Part shown: positions 33,501 through 48,500 of the stretch, piece by piece
How the letters are laid out: every line of letters starts with the position of its first letter
Numbering within the stretch: position 1 is the stretch's first letter
Source: CAYZXU01 sp964482535
GTDB lineage: Bacteria > Desulfobacterota > Desulfobacteria > Desulfobacterales > BuS5
Direction of reading: 5' to 3'
NCBI GenBank assembly: GCA_964482535.1
Contig: CAYZXU010000002.1
Location: 1-60,458, forward strand
DNA length: 60,458 nucleotides
Program-made: the position numbers and the translations under genes
Notes under the pieces: model-generated
Databases searched by the model: none
The model's input: the letters and a program-made list of their open reading frames with translations, nothing else
Told to the model about the DNA's origin: nothing

Positions 33501-36500
33501 GCCGACGATCGGGGCGACCGTAATATCCGCATCAGCCGCCATAGCCGGCGGATCTGTGGGTGTTGGAGTATCCATCGGGCTTTCCTTCGCCCGCAACCTG
33601 ATCGGCTGGCAACTGGGATTCGATACTCCATATAACTATACCACTGGCGATGAACCATCCAGTCTGGACAGTAGCGATAATATCCTTGTTCTCGGTGATC
33701 GCGTCAAGATCGAAGAGGGAGTCAGGGCCGGTGATATCTACGAGTATATCGGCCCGGATGCAACTATGTATCAGTATACAAGTTCTGACGTTGCTCCCAC
33801 GCTCCGCGAAGGCGATCTGGTGAAGGTTAACGACGGCTACGACGACAGCAAAGGAGCAGAATCATCCATATATCGCTATATCGGCAATGATCGTATCAAT
33901 GTCGACCTCAGTAACGAAATTTACGATGATTTTGATCCTGCTACTGATGAACTCTGGGAATCCGTTGGCAGCAGCAAGCTGTCCATGCAGGACTATGGCA
34001 ACACTGATCTCTGGAAGCAGGTGAACCTTGTGTCGGCGCCTGTGGAGGTACAGGCCTATGTCTTGAACTCCAGTGTTGAAGCAGTCGGTGACTTGAGTGT
34101 GACATCTACTTCGGATCAATCCATAGACGCGTTGGTGGTTGCCGGTTCGGCGGCGGCTTCGGGCGGTGGTGTCGGCGTGAGTGTCGCCGGTGCCGGTGCG
34201 GTTGCAGTAAACACGATTACGACCGATATCAAGGCGTTCATTGATTATGATTCAGGATTTGGTACCCGTTTGACGAACATCCATTCGGGCAGTGTGGCCA
34301 TAGAAGCAAAAGATACCTCAAGGATCACTGCTGTAACCGGAGCTGCGAGCCTGGCAGCAGGTTTTGGCGGCGTGGGTGTGGCTGTCTCCATCGGATTTGC
34401 AGGAGCCTATAATGAGATCAGCAATGAGGTTTCGGCTTTTATAGCTGATGCCGGCGTGACTACAACAGACGCTGCCGGTGCAATATCAATACATGCAATT
34501 GAGGGAGCGACAATTAACGCCCTTACAGCAGCAGCCTCTCTGGCTCTTTCAATCGGTGGTGTAGGTGTTTCTGTGAGCGGCGCCGGCGCGGCAGCTACCA
34601 ACGTTATTCTCACCACGACGAAAGCCTATGTGACGGACAGCACTCTTAACAGTGCAGGTGATGTCGTAATAGAGGCATCAGATACATCGACGATTAACGC
34701 AATTATATTGGCCTCAACAGCAGCAATCGCCGGCGGAGCAGTCGGTGTTGGTGTTTCCATCGGCGGTGCCTTTGCCACCAACTTGATTGGGGTGGCATGG
34801 AATCCTGCGGGAGCAGAGTCCTATGTGAAGGATTCAACAATAACGGCTGCGGGTACTCTCACACAGACGGCCACTGCCAAGGAAACCATTAAGGCAGCAG
34901 TGATTGCGACATCAGTGGCAATCGCTCCTGGCGGCGTTGGTGTTGCTGTCAGTGGGTCCGGCGTTCTTGCCATTAATATGATTACCGCGGATATCAAGGC
35001 ATTTATAGAAGGTTCAACAATTACTGCGGGGAGCGTAAACCTGACTGCAGACGACACCTCACGGATTCTGGCCTTTGCCGGGTCCGCCTCTGTAGCAGCA
35101 GCTTTTGGCGGTGTGGGTGTTGCTGTGTCTATCGGCGCCTCTCTGGCCCATAATATGATCGATAATGATGTTGCGGCCTACATTACGGGCAGCACTGTGA
35201 CCACGACCGCAACAGACGGCAGCCTCGAAGTCCATGCCATTGAACACTCTCAGATCAATGCGGTTTCTGCGGCAGCATCGCTGGCTGTTGCGATCGGCGG
35301 GGTAGGTGTCGCGGTCAGTGGGGCTGGAGCTGAAGCGACCAATGTCATCCTTACCAAGACCAATGCTTATGTCGAAGAGAGCGTTCTTGCCGCTGCGGGT
35401 GATGTTGTTGTAACAGCCGAGAGCCTGTCAGCTGCAGCTGAACTGAATGCCCTGGCAATGGCTGATGAAGATATTGCCAATGTTTTTGCTCAAAGCATGG
35501 ACGATGCCGGATCAACCGATGTTGACAACGAAGAGACTGATCTCATAGACGAAAAGCTTGCCGATATCGCCCTTGATAATACTTTTCTTATAGGGTTATC
35601 GGGGATATTGACCACGCAGGGTATCATGAATTCCGGTGCCCTGGCAGTAACTGTCCGCTCCGAGGGAGAGGAATGGTCGGTTACGGACAGGATAACCGGA
35701 TCCTCCTATATTATTGCCAGAGAAGGTGACAACTTTACAGTAACCATGCCGACCATCGGGGCCACCGTCATATCCGCATCGGCTGCGGTAGCCGGTGGAG
35801 TTGTCGGAGTCGGAGTTTCAATCGGGGTTTCTTTTGCAGCCAACCTGATCGGCTTTGAATTGGATCTCGGTTACCCTGCCGATTACACCACCGCGGATGA
35901 GCCTGCCCTTCTCGAACAGGGAAAGACGGTCAAGATAGGAGATGGCGTAAAAGAGGGCTATGTCTATGAATATATCGGACCAACAGTGGATATGTATCGA
36001 TACACCACGGATGACGGGACCAAATCGCTTAACAATGGTGATCTGGTGAAGGTGAATTCCAGCTACGAGCCAGATAGGGGTACCGGAACGGCAATTTACC
36101 GTTACATTGGAAATAATGGGAGCCAGGTCAATCTCGGCAACGCCAATTATAGGAACTCGGATTTGTGGGAGTCTGTGGGAAGCAGTAAACTGTCCATGCA
36201 GGACTATGGCAACGAAGATCTCTGGGAACATGTCAATCTCGTAAAAGCAGATGACTCTGCCCAGGTTCGAGCCTATATGTTAGATTCCAGCGTTGACGCA
36301 ATTGGAGGCCTAACCCAGACTGCTATCTCGGATCAGTCCATTGACGCTCTGGTTGTTGCCGGTTCGTCGGCGGCTTCAGGCGGCGGAGTCGGCGTGAGTG
36401 TCAGCGGCGCCGGTGCCGTTGCAATAAACACGATCACCACTGATGTTCAATCGTTCATTGAAGGCGATATGGCAATCGGTAACGGTGAAACAGCGGGCAT

Positions 36501-39500
36501 AAAGGCTGCCAGCGTGAGTCTTTTGGCTGAAGATACCTCGAGGATCACGGCTGTTACCGGAGCCGCGAGTCTGGCAGCAGGCTTTGGCGGCGTGGGAGTG
36601 GCTGTTTCGATCGGGGTAGCCGGGGCCTATAACCAGATCAGTAATAATGTTGCAGCCTTTATCTCCAAAGCTGACGACGGCGTGAAGACCACGGATCCTG
36701 CTGGTGCCATCACTATAGAGGCCATTGAGGCTGCCACCATCAACTCGCTGACAGCAGCGGCATCGCTGTCTGTTGCTATCGGCGCTGTTGGAGTTGCTGT
36801 TAGCGGGGCCGGAGCGGCTGCCACGAACGTTATTCTCACTACGACCAAAGCGTATGTGACGGACAGCATCCTTGTCAGTGCAGGTGATGTGACGATAGAA
36901 GCTTCGGACACATCAACAATTAACGCCATTGTGTCGGCATCAACGGCTGCCATCGCAGGTGGTGCGGTTGGTGTGGGCGTTTCCATCGGCGCATCGTTTG
37001 CCACCAACCTGATCGGTGCGGCAGGCAATCATGCCGGAGCACAGGCCTATATAAAGGATTCTACAATCACTGCCACGGGAGCCCTAACACAAACAGCTAC
37101 TGCAGAGGAAACCATCAGAGCGGCTGTGCTGGCCGCTTCAGTGGCAATCGCTCCGGGCGGTGTTGGTGTTGGGGTCAGCGGAACAGGCGTTCTTGCCATC
37201 AATATAATTACTTCAGATGTCAAGTCATTTATAACCAATTCAACAATTACTGCCGGAAGCGTAAACCTGACCGCGGACGACACCTCACGGATTATGGCGT
37301 TTGCCGGGTCTGTCTCTGCAGCAGCAGCCTTCGGCGGTGTTGGTGTTGCCGTGTCCATCGGTGTGGCCCTGGCCCACAATATGATCAACAATGATGTTGC
37401 GGCCTATATTATGGACAGCACTGTCGAGTCGACAATCGGCGACATCGAAGTGCATGCCATTGAACACTCCCAGATCAATGCCGTTTCTGCGGCAGCATCG
37501 GCTGCTTTTTCCGGAGCAGGGGTAGCGGTCTCGGTTAGCGGCGCCGGTGCGGAAGCAACTAATGTTATCCTTACAAAGACGAATGCCTATATAGAGAACA
37601 GTGTTATAACCAGTGCTGATGATGTGGATGTTACAGCCCGGAGCCTGTCAGCGGCACCTGAGATAGTGCCACTGGTTGTGACCGATGCCGAAAATTTTGC
37701 TGATAACATGGATGATGCCTCTTTCACGGTCGAGGATGATCCTGATACCGGCGGTACTGACGAAAGGGCTGACGACATTGACGCCGACAACAATTTCCTG
37801 GCCTCGTTAGCGGGGGTTTTAGCGTCGCAGGGCATCATGAATTCCGGTGCTCTGGCCGTAACAATCCGCGCCGAGGGCAAGGAATGGTCGGTCACGGACA
37901 GAATTACCGGGTCCTCTTATGTCGTTACCAGAGACGGCGGCAATTTCTCGGTGACCACGCCGACGATAGCTGCGACTGTGGTCGCCGCATCGGCTTCAGC
38001 AGCCGTCGGAGTGGTCGGTGTAGGGGCTTCCGTTGGGCTTTCCTTTGCTCGTAACCTGATTGGCTGGGAATTGGGATTCGATACTCCGTATGACTACACC
38101 ACAGGCAGTGAACCATCCAGTCTGCAACGTAGTGATATTCCCTTGATTCTCGGGGATTGCGTCAAGATCGAAGAGGGCGTCAGGGCCGGTGATATCTATG
38201 AATATATCGGTTCAGAACCCCTGGTTCCGGGGGAAGGCGAAACCACCGTCAACCTCAGAACACAGGACTACGCCAACACGGACCTCTGGAAACAGGTGAA
38301 CCTTGTGGCGGCGCCCGCCGAAGTGCAGGCCTACATAATGAACTCCAGCGTTGACGCAATCGGCGACTTGAGCGTGACAGCGATTTCGGATCAATCTATC
38401 GATGCGGTAGTGGTGTCCGGTTCCGTGGCAATCTCGGGCGGTGCGGTTGGTGTGAGCCTCAGCGGCGCCGGTGCGGGCGCGGTAAACACGATTACGACCA
38501 AGGTCAGGTCTTATATAGACGGTGATATTGCAATCGGAAATGGTGAAACCGCGGGCATAAAAGCTGCCAGCGTTATTTTGACGGCAGAAGACACATCTGC
38601 GATCACGGCTGTAACCGGAGCCGCAAGCCTGGCAGCAACATTCGGAGGTGTGGGTGTGGCCATAGCCATGGGCCTGGCCGTGGCTGATAACAGCATCAGC
38701 AATGTGGTCGAGGCATATGTAGGGTCATCCACAGTGAATACGACCAATGGCAATATGGCAATCCGGGCCAAAGAAGATGTCACAATCACCACAACATCTG
38801 TGGCAGCGGCGGCATCTGCCAGCGCAAGTATTTTCAGCGTTGCTGTCAGCGGCGGAGGGGCAACTGCCTTCAATACCATTGATACGGAGACCAGGGCATA
38901 TGTCAGCCAAAGCAATCTTGATATTATCGGGGATCTTGACATCCATGCGAGCGATATATCCACTTCAAGGGCATTGACGGGCTCTGCCTCGGTTGCTGCC
39001 GGTATTATCTCCGCGGCCATGGGCGGTTCCATTGCCAATGGGACGATTACATCCACAACAGAAGCCTATATCGATAATTCGAATGTCATTGCCGACGACA
39101 TCGCTGTAAGCTCAACCGCACAGCCGAAAGCCCAGGTCGACGTATATGGTGTCAACGCGGGCACCCTGGCCGTAGGCGTTTCAAGCGCCACTGCCACCGT
39201 GTCACCCATTGTGAATGCTTATGTTGGCGGCACGATCACTGCGGACAACCTCTACCTTTCCGCCACCCAACTTATGAGCGAGGACTCCGGCAAGGCCAGC
39301 GCCACCGGTTCGTCCGGCGGTCTGGTGGGCGTTAACGCGACTTTTAGTCGAGCGGAAAACAAAGGCACTGTCCGAAGCCAGATCAGAGATGACAGCACGC
39401 TGAATGTTGCCGGAGCTGTCCAGGTGAACGCGAATTCAACCAGCTACCAGACCGTCTCTGCCGAGGGTAAATGCTATGGCCTGGCCGTGGTCGGAGGAAA

Positions 39501-42500
39501 CCAGGCCAACGCTGTTTCAGATACAACCATCGAATCGCTGGTAGGCGATCGCGTCAGCGTGACGGCGGGCAGCTTGAGTATCAAGGCCACAGGCACGGAC
39601 ATCAATAAAGCTAATTCGGTTGCGGGCAGCGGCGGCGTGATTGCTATCTCCGCAGCAGAGGCCCGGACCGATACCTCCGGTCTTACACGAACATCTGTGG
39701 GCTCAGGAACAACAGACAGGTTCATCAACGTAGACAGCCTCGAAATCATCTCAGATCACACCTCTGTGTTTAACGCCCGGGTCGACAGTTCTTCAGGCGG
39801 TGTGATCGATGCCGCGGGAGCGGATATTTCCAACATCGTCAAGCCCAGGGTTATAGCAGAATTCGAGGAAGATGCCCTTATCAAGATCCGCGATCTGGAT
39901 GTCCAGGCCAACAACCGCATCCGAAAAGATTGGCTGGCTGGCGGAGCCTATAACATTATTTCAGCCTCGGGCGGAATAGGGACATTTCCGGCAGGCAGCA
40001 GTGTAACCAACATCAACAATCAGACCACTATTTCCGTTCACAACGGTGCCAATATCCAGGTGGAAGGAGATCTTGTTAATCCTGGTGAATTCAAGTTCAC
40101 AGCTTTCAACGACGTTATCGCCAGAGACAGGGCCAAGCTTGATTCGGGCGGCGCACTGGCCACGGCCTTTACCGAGTCGATCATTAATAATACCAACGCG
40201 GCCCAAATTCAAATCAATAATGCCGACCTGTCAAGCGTCGGTGACCTTAATCTGTCCGCCCTTACGATTGCTGATGTGGAGACCAAGACCAATGTCAAGA
40301 CTTACGGCCTGGCGGGTTTTGCCGAAGGATCATCCGAATCGAATGTCTATGTTAACAACAGTATTAATGTTCGTGAAGGAGCCGTGTTGAGGGCAGACGG
40401 TGACGTCAACCTTAATGCCGGAAGGGATGGTGTACGCGTAAGTGATATCAAAGCCAAGGCGCAGACCGATCTGTGGAACAAGACCGCCTTTCCAATCCCA
40501 TCCAACCCCACGGGTAACGCTATTATCTTTGCCAACAGCAATATCAATATCGATTCAGGGGCCTGGGTAGGAAGTGTACAGGATGTGAACCTGAAGGCAG
40601 TAGTAAGCGATCTCAGCGCGCAGGGAAACTGGAGTTACCAGGATCTTTATATGGGTGCCATCGAGGATATTGCCAATCTGTTCGGGGCCGATATTTCCCT
40701 CAAGACGACCGGCGGCTATGACGTGGAGGATCTTACTACGACCGTAACGGTGGATGGAACGGTTGAGGCAGGGATTCAAAACAAACAGTTCCTGATCATA
40801 GACGAAAATCTCATTGCCGATGGTGACATTTCCCTGCAGGGTAATCCGGTTCTTGACTTCCAGCACGTTGAAGCGCGCGATACCATTACCCGAGACAGCG
40901 GCAGCTGGGTTGATGACGGGTTTACAGTCGGGGCGTTTGTCACGATTTCGGAGACAGACGACAATGACGGATCATACCGGATCGACGAAATTTCCGCTGA
41001 TGGCTTCACGCTCTATCTGGATCCGGGATATCACCTGGATAATAATGCGTTGGATAATGATGCCGAGGTAAGCCAGGGCATTGAGATGTGGGGTAAACCT
41101 ACCGTTGATTTCGGTAATGATGTTGATCGTGGAACAATAACACGTTCTTACTGGAGCTTCAGTGAAGACGGATTTGCTGTTAACCAGAAGATCGTGGTAA
41201 ACGGGGCCAATGAAAATGACAGGTTCTTTACCATAAACGAGATTTCCGCTGATGGCCTCACGCTCTATCTGAATCCGGGCGAAACTCTTGTTGTGGGAAA
41301 TGATGTCGAGAATGTTTCCATAAAGGTGGTAGAGGACCAGATCTTATCCATGACCGACCTGACCCTGGATTTTGATCAGGTGGACGGCGATTCCGACACG
41401 ATCACCCGCTCTATCGGCAGTTGGCTTGATGAAGGCTTTGCCGCGGGCCAGATCATCGAGGTTGAAGGCACGACGTCCAATGACGGGATCTATCGAATTG
41501 AATCATTGGATGCTCAAATTCTGACTCTGAATACGACGGATGAGCTTCAAATTGATGAACCGGGTATCGCGGGAGCCACAATAAGCGTGACCCAGGGTGC
41601 GAAGCTCGATCTGACCGACCTGACCATTGATTTTGATCAGGTTGCCGATGCCCCGGATACCATTACCCGTTCCATGGGGAGCTGGTTGGATGACGGATTC
41701 CTGGCAGGACAAACCCTGACCGTTGCCAATACGGCGAACAATAACAGTACATTCATTATTGATTCGATATCCGCCGCCGGCAGGGTTCTCTATCTCGCTG
41801 GGAACGTCCTGACCGATGAACCTGATGTGACAGGGGATTCAGTAGAGGCGACCGCGGTTGCTGGGCCGGGTCTGGATCTGGATTTCAATGCAGTGGCTGA
41901 TTCCATAACCCGGAATGCGGGAACCTGGAGTGACAACGGATTTGCCGTGGGCCAGACCATTACCGTTGCCAATACAACAAACAACAACGGGACGTACACC
42001 ATCGCTTCGATTGCCGGCGCGGTTCTGACTATAGCCCAGGACAGCCTGACTGACGAAGATGACGTGGCAGTGGCAACGGTTAGAACCAATGCCTTGTCCA
42101 CAGGGGAACTGACCCTTGATTTTAATCAAGTGGTTGACGCTCCTGACACGATCTCCCGCAATATGGGCAGCTGGCTGGATGACGGTTTTGCGGCGGGCCA
42201 GATCATTGTGGTTGACGGGACCACGTCCAATGACGGGATCTATCGAATTGCCTCACTGGATGCCCTCACACTGACGCTGGTTGAAGATGATGAGCTTCAA
42301 GTTGATGAACCGGGTGTCGCGGGAGCCACAATAAGCGTGACCCAGGGTGCGAAGTTCGATCTGACCGACCTGACCATTGATTTTGATCAGGTTGCCGATG
42401 CCCCGGATACCATTACCCGCTCCATGGGCAGCTGGATTGACGACGGTTTTGCTGCGGGTCAGGTTGTTACCATTGCCGGATCAAATAACCAGGGATCGAA

Positions 42501-45500
42501 TAATAATGACGGCTCCTATATAATTGATGAAGTCTCAGCCGACGGACTTACTCTTTCCCTGAATATTTACGATGAACTCTCTGATGAGCAGGATGCTCAG
42601 GGTCTGGACATTCTGGCTGCCGGTGAAAAGGTTTCATCTTTCCAGAGCGCTGGACTGAACCCCTTAACCCTTGAACATGTCGATACAAGAGACACAATAA
42701 CAAGAGAAACAGGCAATTTTACTGATGACGGTATTGTCGAAGGGCTGGTCATACAAGTCTCGGGGACAGACGACAACAACGGCTCCTACGAGATAGACGA
42801 GGTTTCCGCGGATGGTTCCATTCTCTACCTGACACAAACGAAAAAGCTGGTTACCGAGAACAACGTAGCCGGTGTATCAATGACAGCGCCCGCGCCGCGT
42901 ACGATCGGTATCTACACCAATACCATGACCGGCACTCCCTTCCTGACCTTTACCCGTGTCAGTAACGGACCCGATATCATCACAAGGTCCGCAGGGAGCT
43001 GGCTGATCGATGAATTCAGGGAAGGGCAGACAATCACCGTTACCAACTCAGCCCAGAATCTGAATGACGGAAAATACACGATCAACAATATTTCGGAAGA
43101 CGCCCTGGTTCTCACACTGGTTTCGACGGACGTACTTGTAGATCAATCCAATGTCTCGGGAGTGGATGTCACGGGCAAGGGAGTCAGCGATGCCATCGGT
43201 GATGTGGGTTTTACGGTTGAAGACCTGGCCCAGAACCTGACCAATGAGATAATACGGCTGGAGAAGCTTAAAATCGAGCACCATGGCAATAACACGGCGG
43301 TCCAGGGGTATGAAACCCAGATCAAACAGATGATGGATCAGCTTGAAGAACTCAAACTGGCCAAGGAAGAGAATGGACAACTTGTACCTATCCAGGGTTA
43401 TCAGGGTGTTTATATTAATGTGCCCGACATCAAGGCCAGTTCTGGTGATATCAATATTATCGGCAGTAGTCTGTCCGGTACAGGACGGCTGGTGAGCGCC
43501 GGGGACGCCCGGATCGACATCATTAACAAGAGTCCCTATTACCTGCGTATCAACAATCTGATCATTCCGGGGGACTATGGCGGAAGGATTATCTATAACG
43601 GTGTAAAGGTCGTTGACAAAGCCCAGATAGAAGCAAGAAACCTGAAGGACATGGGCGAGGTCGCGTTTACAGAAGTGATTTCTTCCGGCTTAGCGGCGGA
43701 ACCGATGATCAATGTGGAGAGCACCTTTAACCCTGCGACATCAAGTGATCCTGACATCAAAAACATGCCGGCGCCTGATATTGTAGTCCAGGGCAGTATT
43801 TTAAATATCCTGGGCACGGCCAGGCTGTTTAACAATAAGGGCAGTATCATCGTCAAGGAAGCTATTACGGCCAAGACCGTCGATATTGACGCGGGACGCG
43901 ATTTTGTGCTCACAAGTGATCACTTCTTCCATGTGGGCGGGTTCCCGAGCAGCAGCGCTCCTGACCTTTCCTTTGCTGCGGGCAGCGTTTCGAACAACCA
44001 GGTGCACTTTGGTTCGATCCACCAGCTCGCCAACGGCCAGGCCGTCCGCTACAGCAGCGAAGGCAACCCTATCCTCGACGGTCTAACCGGCGGCAACCTC
44101 TACTATGTGATCTTCGTTGATTCCAACTCGATCCAACTCGCCGAAACCTCCGGCGGGGCGGCCATCACCATCACCAATACCGATGCCGAGGGCACCCACC
44201 GGATGACGCCGGTTTCCATGGTCATGCCAGCCCAGGATATCGGCACCCGTCAGGCCTACGATTGCGGCCGTTGGGTCTGGCAAACCATCTCCTTGGGCAC
44301 CTTCAAGTTTTCCTTTCTGTTGCCGCAGCTTGTTACACGCACTGACACCATTGCCCTCGATTACGCCCATGGCTTTACCGCGGGGGAGAAAGTGCGCTAC
44401 GACGGCGGCAGCGGAACCGCCATCGGTGGCCTTGAGGACGGGGAAACCTATTATGTGATCCCTGTTTCCGCCAAGTCCTTCCGGTTGGCAGCGACCAAAG
44501 AGGACGCCCTCCAGATACTCGGCGGCAAGAAATTTGATTCCGGCGGTTCTTACAAGTCGGGCTACATCGACAAGATCATTTCCCTGAACCCGGGTGTCAG
44601 CTCCGGCAGCGACCACTTTTTCGAAACCCAGGTCTCATCGTCGATAATCGCCGGCAACAACGTTTACATCAGCGCCCGTTACCTGAACATCAACGGCACC
44701 ATCCAGAGCGGAAAACCTGTCCGTGAGGTAACCCTGGAATCAGGTCTCAACAGCCTGATCGCTGATTTCCGCAACAATCACATTGACAGTGATCCCAACC
44801 TTCTGTTCCTTACAACCAATGAAGGGACAGGCATCGAAACCTGGTATAATTACAACGAAGACCGGATCGAATTGGATAATGTGATCGTTGAGGGCGGCTA
44901 CATGCGTCTGGCCGGCCACATCATGAGCACCGGAAACGGCCTGCTCAGGGTAGTCGATGGGTTCGGTGAGATTACGGTCGATAATCTGACCAACTATGAC
45001 CTGTTCATCAACAATCTTAATACAGGCGGGGACGGGATCGAAGGAAAGATAGAGATTGTTGATCTCGCCACCAGGAATGTCAATATTCCGAACATTAATA
45101 CTACTGTTTTCGAAAGAGAAGACGGGGACAACCGGATAGACTCTTATCAACCCCTTGCCGGCCAGAGATACGTCTATGTTACTGGAACTGACATGTCTAT
45201 CACAACTACCAAAGAGTGGATCACCGAAGACCTCTGGGGTATCGACTGGCTGGTGAAAGATCCAGGTGAGCAGCCCAATCATGTTAGCGTTGTAAAGGGC
45301 GACTCCACCCCATTGCCTGATGGCGATCTGATAAACTGGCAATATACTGATGGAACTATCGCCAGTTCGAACAATATTATCACAGCAAATTCATACAAAT
45401 CAGGAGATGAATATCGTATCTCCACCCGTAGATGGGATACGAAACACGGCTGGTGGGTTTTCTCTACCACCAAGCATCACCTGGAAAAGGTATACCAGCG

Positions 45501-48500
45501 GACAGACAAGAAATTCGAGAACGTGAGCATCAAGTCCGATCATCTCATCGACATACAGTTTATCGGTAAGGATGAAGGCACGATCACTGTGGATTCAAAT
45601 ACAGATGTCCTGATCGGCGGCGCCATTGTTAATAAAGAAGGAAGCACAAACATCACCAGTGCAGGTGTTATTGCCCAGGCCGCGAATACGGTCCTCCTTC
45701 AGGGAGACGCTGTTACCCTGGATGCTGGAAAAGGTATAGGTGTATTGATCGGCGATCAGGGTGAAGTAATCGAAGCCCGTATCCTGATGGACATGGAAGA
45801 AAACGGAATTATTAATGTTTCGACCGATACAGGCGATATCCTTCTTACCGAAATGACAGGCGACATGGTTATCGGACAGATGGTCACAGGAAATGGAAAC
45901 ATCGGCCTGGTCGTTGACGGCAATATCCTCTCCACTGATAATACGGTCGTTATAAGCGGTAATAACATAGACCTGATGGCGGGAGTCGGGAATATAGGCC
46001 AGGAAGGGAACCTGCTCAGGGTTGACAGCGGGGAAAGCCTGACGGCTATAGCCTCGGGGAATATCTACCTGGAAGAGACTATCGGGGACATCTACCTTAA
46101 TAAGATAAAATCCATAGGCGGCGATGTTCATCTCCTGGTGACTGACGGTGATTTGAGAGATGCCAACACCAATGATGCCAGGGATACACGGGCTATTGCA
46201 GAGCTGACCGGGCTCTGGGAGGCCATGCAGCTGACCGACGGTTATGGAGCAGGGAATGCATTACAGCAGAATATAGAGGCCTACGAAGGCATTAAAACCC
46301 GAGAGTATCATAAATACTGGCAATACCGCAATCAGCAGGCAGATCCTGGTGTATACGACCCCGATTTTCAGGTAACACTCACAGCGGATGAAGAGGCTTC
46401 TTACAGAAATTATTATGAAGAGAAGGGAATGGATGAGGATGAGATAAAGGGTGCCATTACCACGATTGAACAAAAGCGAACGGATGAATATCACAACCTG
46501 CACACGGTTTACGGCGAGATGGGTGATGAACAGAATTCTGATTATGCCTATTCCGTTGATGTGGGGACAGATGAATATGACGAACTTACGGCAGGTTATG
46601 CCTGGACAGACGATGAACTGAAGAACACTGTCAGCGGAGGTCTTTTGAGGCTTAAGGTCGATACCGAAACCAGGATCGAAGAGCCCAATATTATTGGACA
46701 GAGTATATTCGTTGATGTCCTGAACGGCGGGGTCGGGATATCGGAGGATCCCTGGACTATAGATCTCAGTCAGGAACTTAGTGATGATGATAAGATCTAT
46801 CTGGCGGCGGCAGAGAGAGATGATGTGACTTTCTTTGATTCAGAGGACAATATAATCGATCCCACTGACAATTCCGTTGAAGCTGCGGCTATTATTATTG
46901 AACTTCGTGAGGATATTGATGTTGAAGTTACAGGTAGTGTTACCATAAACGCCGCTGATCATATCTATCTGGGCGGTGAGCAGGATATCAATATTGACCG
47001 GATCGCAACCGGCGGAATGATTCGCATCAAGGGTGGTGAAGGAATCTATAATGTATACGACGGCGATGTGCCTGATACAGAAGCCAATATTTCCGGGGCC
47101 GGTCTGATTATTGAAGCGGCCGGGGATAGTATCGGAACTGCGGAAAACAGGGTGACCATTAATCTGGGCGATAACGGTACTCTGACGGCCAGGGCCAGAG
47201 AGGATATCTACCTCTATGAACAGGCCGATGATCTGGGCTTGAGAGGTGATTTGAATGTTGACACGGTTTATGCCGAATCCGGTCATATATATCTCGGCTC
47301 GGAGAACTCCATTAATGACGGCCTGGAAAACGATCAATGGAATATCAAGGGGCTGACCCTTGACCTGGAAACAGGTGAAGAGATCGGGACCCAGAATAAT
47401 TTTCTGGAGATCGACCTGGACGCGGAAGGTTTTCTCAACGCTACAGCCGGTGGGGATATCTTTGTCGCGGAAACAGCGGGCGATTTTAAGGTAGGGCAGG
47501 TTATTTCCACAACCGGCAATGTGTCCCTGACTTCACAGATTTCAATTCTGGATGAGGTTGAATTGGATGATCTCGAAGTAGATGTGGCGGGGAATAACAT
47601 CATCCTGAACGCTCTGATGGGTGGCATCGGAGAAACCGGTAATGATTTTGACGTGGATACCGCCTATTCGGGCGAGGGAGCCCTGTCATCAACCAGTTCC
47701 TTAAATGCCTATATTGTTGAACCAATGGGTCCGTTGTATCTGAATCAGATTTCCACGGATGAAGAACAGACTGCCTTTATTGGTGCGTTATCGGGACGAA
47801 TTTTAAACGGGAATTCGGATGAAAGTGAAGATAATGTTCTTTCCGGCTCCACGCGTCTTTACGCATCTTCAGATATCGGAGCCAGTGACAAACATTTAAA
47901 AACATCAGTCGGCACTTTACAGGGTTGGTCTTTGAACGGTTCCATCTGGATTGATAATACCGGTGAACTCTTTATCGATCAAGTGGGTGAAGGCGATTTC
48001 GGAATTGATGCCGAAGGGCCTGTCCAAATTACTACTCACAGTCCTTTAACGGTCAACTATATAGTAAGATCGAATAATGATATCGTTCTGACAGCGGGAG
48101 ATAGCGCCGATACTGGTGACGATATCACGGTGGCAGGCAACGGGGTTGTGCAATCCGCTAAAAATGTGATTCTGCAGGCGGGAGACAATGTGATCATCGA
48201 AGAAGGTGCCACAATAGAGGCCTATGATTCGTTGAATGAAACGTACGGTCTGGTTCAGTTCTATGTGGATTACGGGGACGTAGACCCTGATGGCGGTGTC
48301 CTTTATATGCGAGAGGCGGTAATCGGCAGTGAATTACAGATTTTTGGCGAAAGCGACGATGATATCATCCCACTAACCTTTGTGACTCTGCCCACAACCG
48401 TGCAAACCATGGAAGGCGAAGATATTATTTATCTGGGGAGCAATGCAGAACCTGACAGCAATACGGGTGGTCATGTTCAAAATATTGCTGAGCTGTTAGA

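Larger units (their letters stand above)
25741..38700 (+). repeat. Gly/Ala/Val-rich solenoid-like repeat region
   Basis: Residues ~5399-9718 repeat a ~65-75-residue theme: a V-x-A-Y-I-x-x-S element, then V-x-L-x-A-x-D-x-S-x-I, then a glycine/alanine-rich hydrophobic stretch such as G-V-G-V-A-V-S-I-G and a short N-x-I-x turn. Two flavours alternate (V-S-I-G-x-A-x-A-x-N and V-S-G-A-G-A-x-A). The alternating hydrophobic pattern suggests a parallel beta helix like those in filamentous adhesins. From about 29100 the theme is organised into longer units interrupted by acidic and Q-D-Y/L-W modules. Confidence 0.8.
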
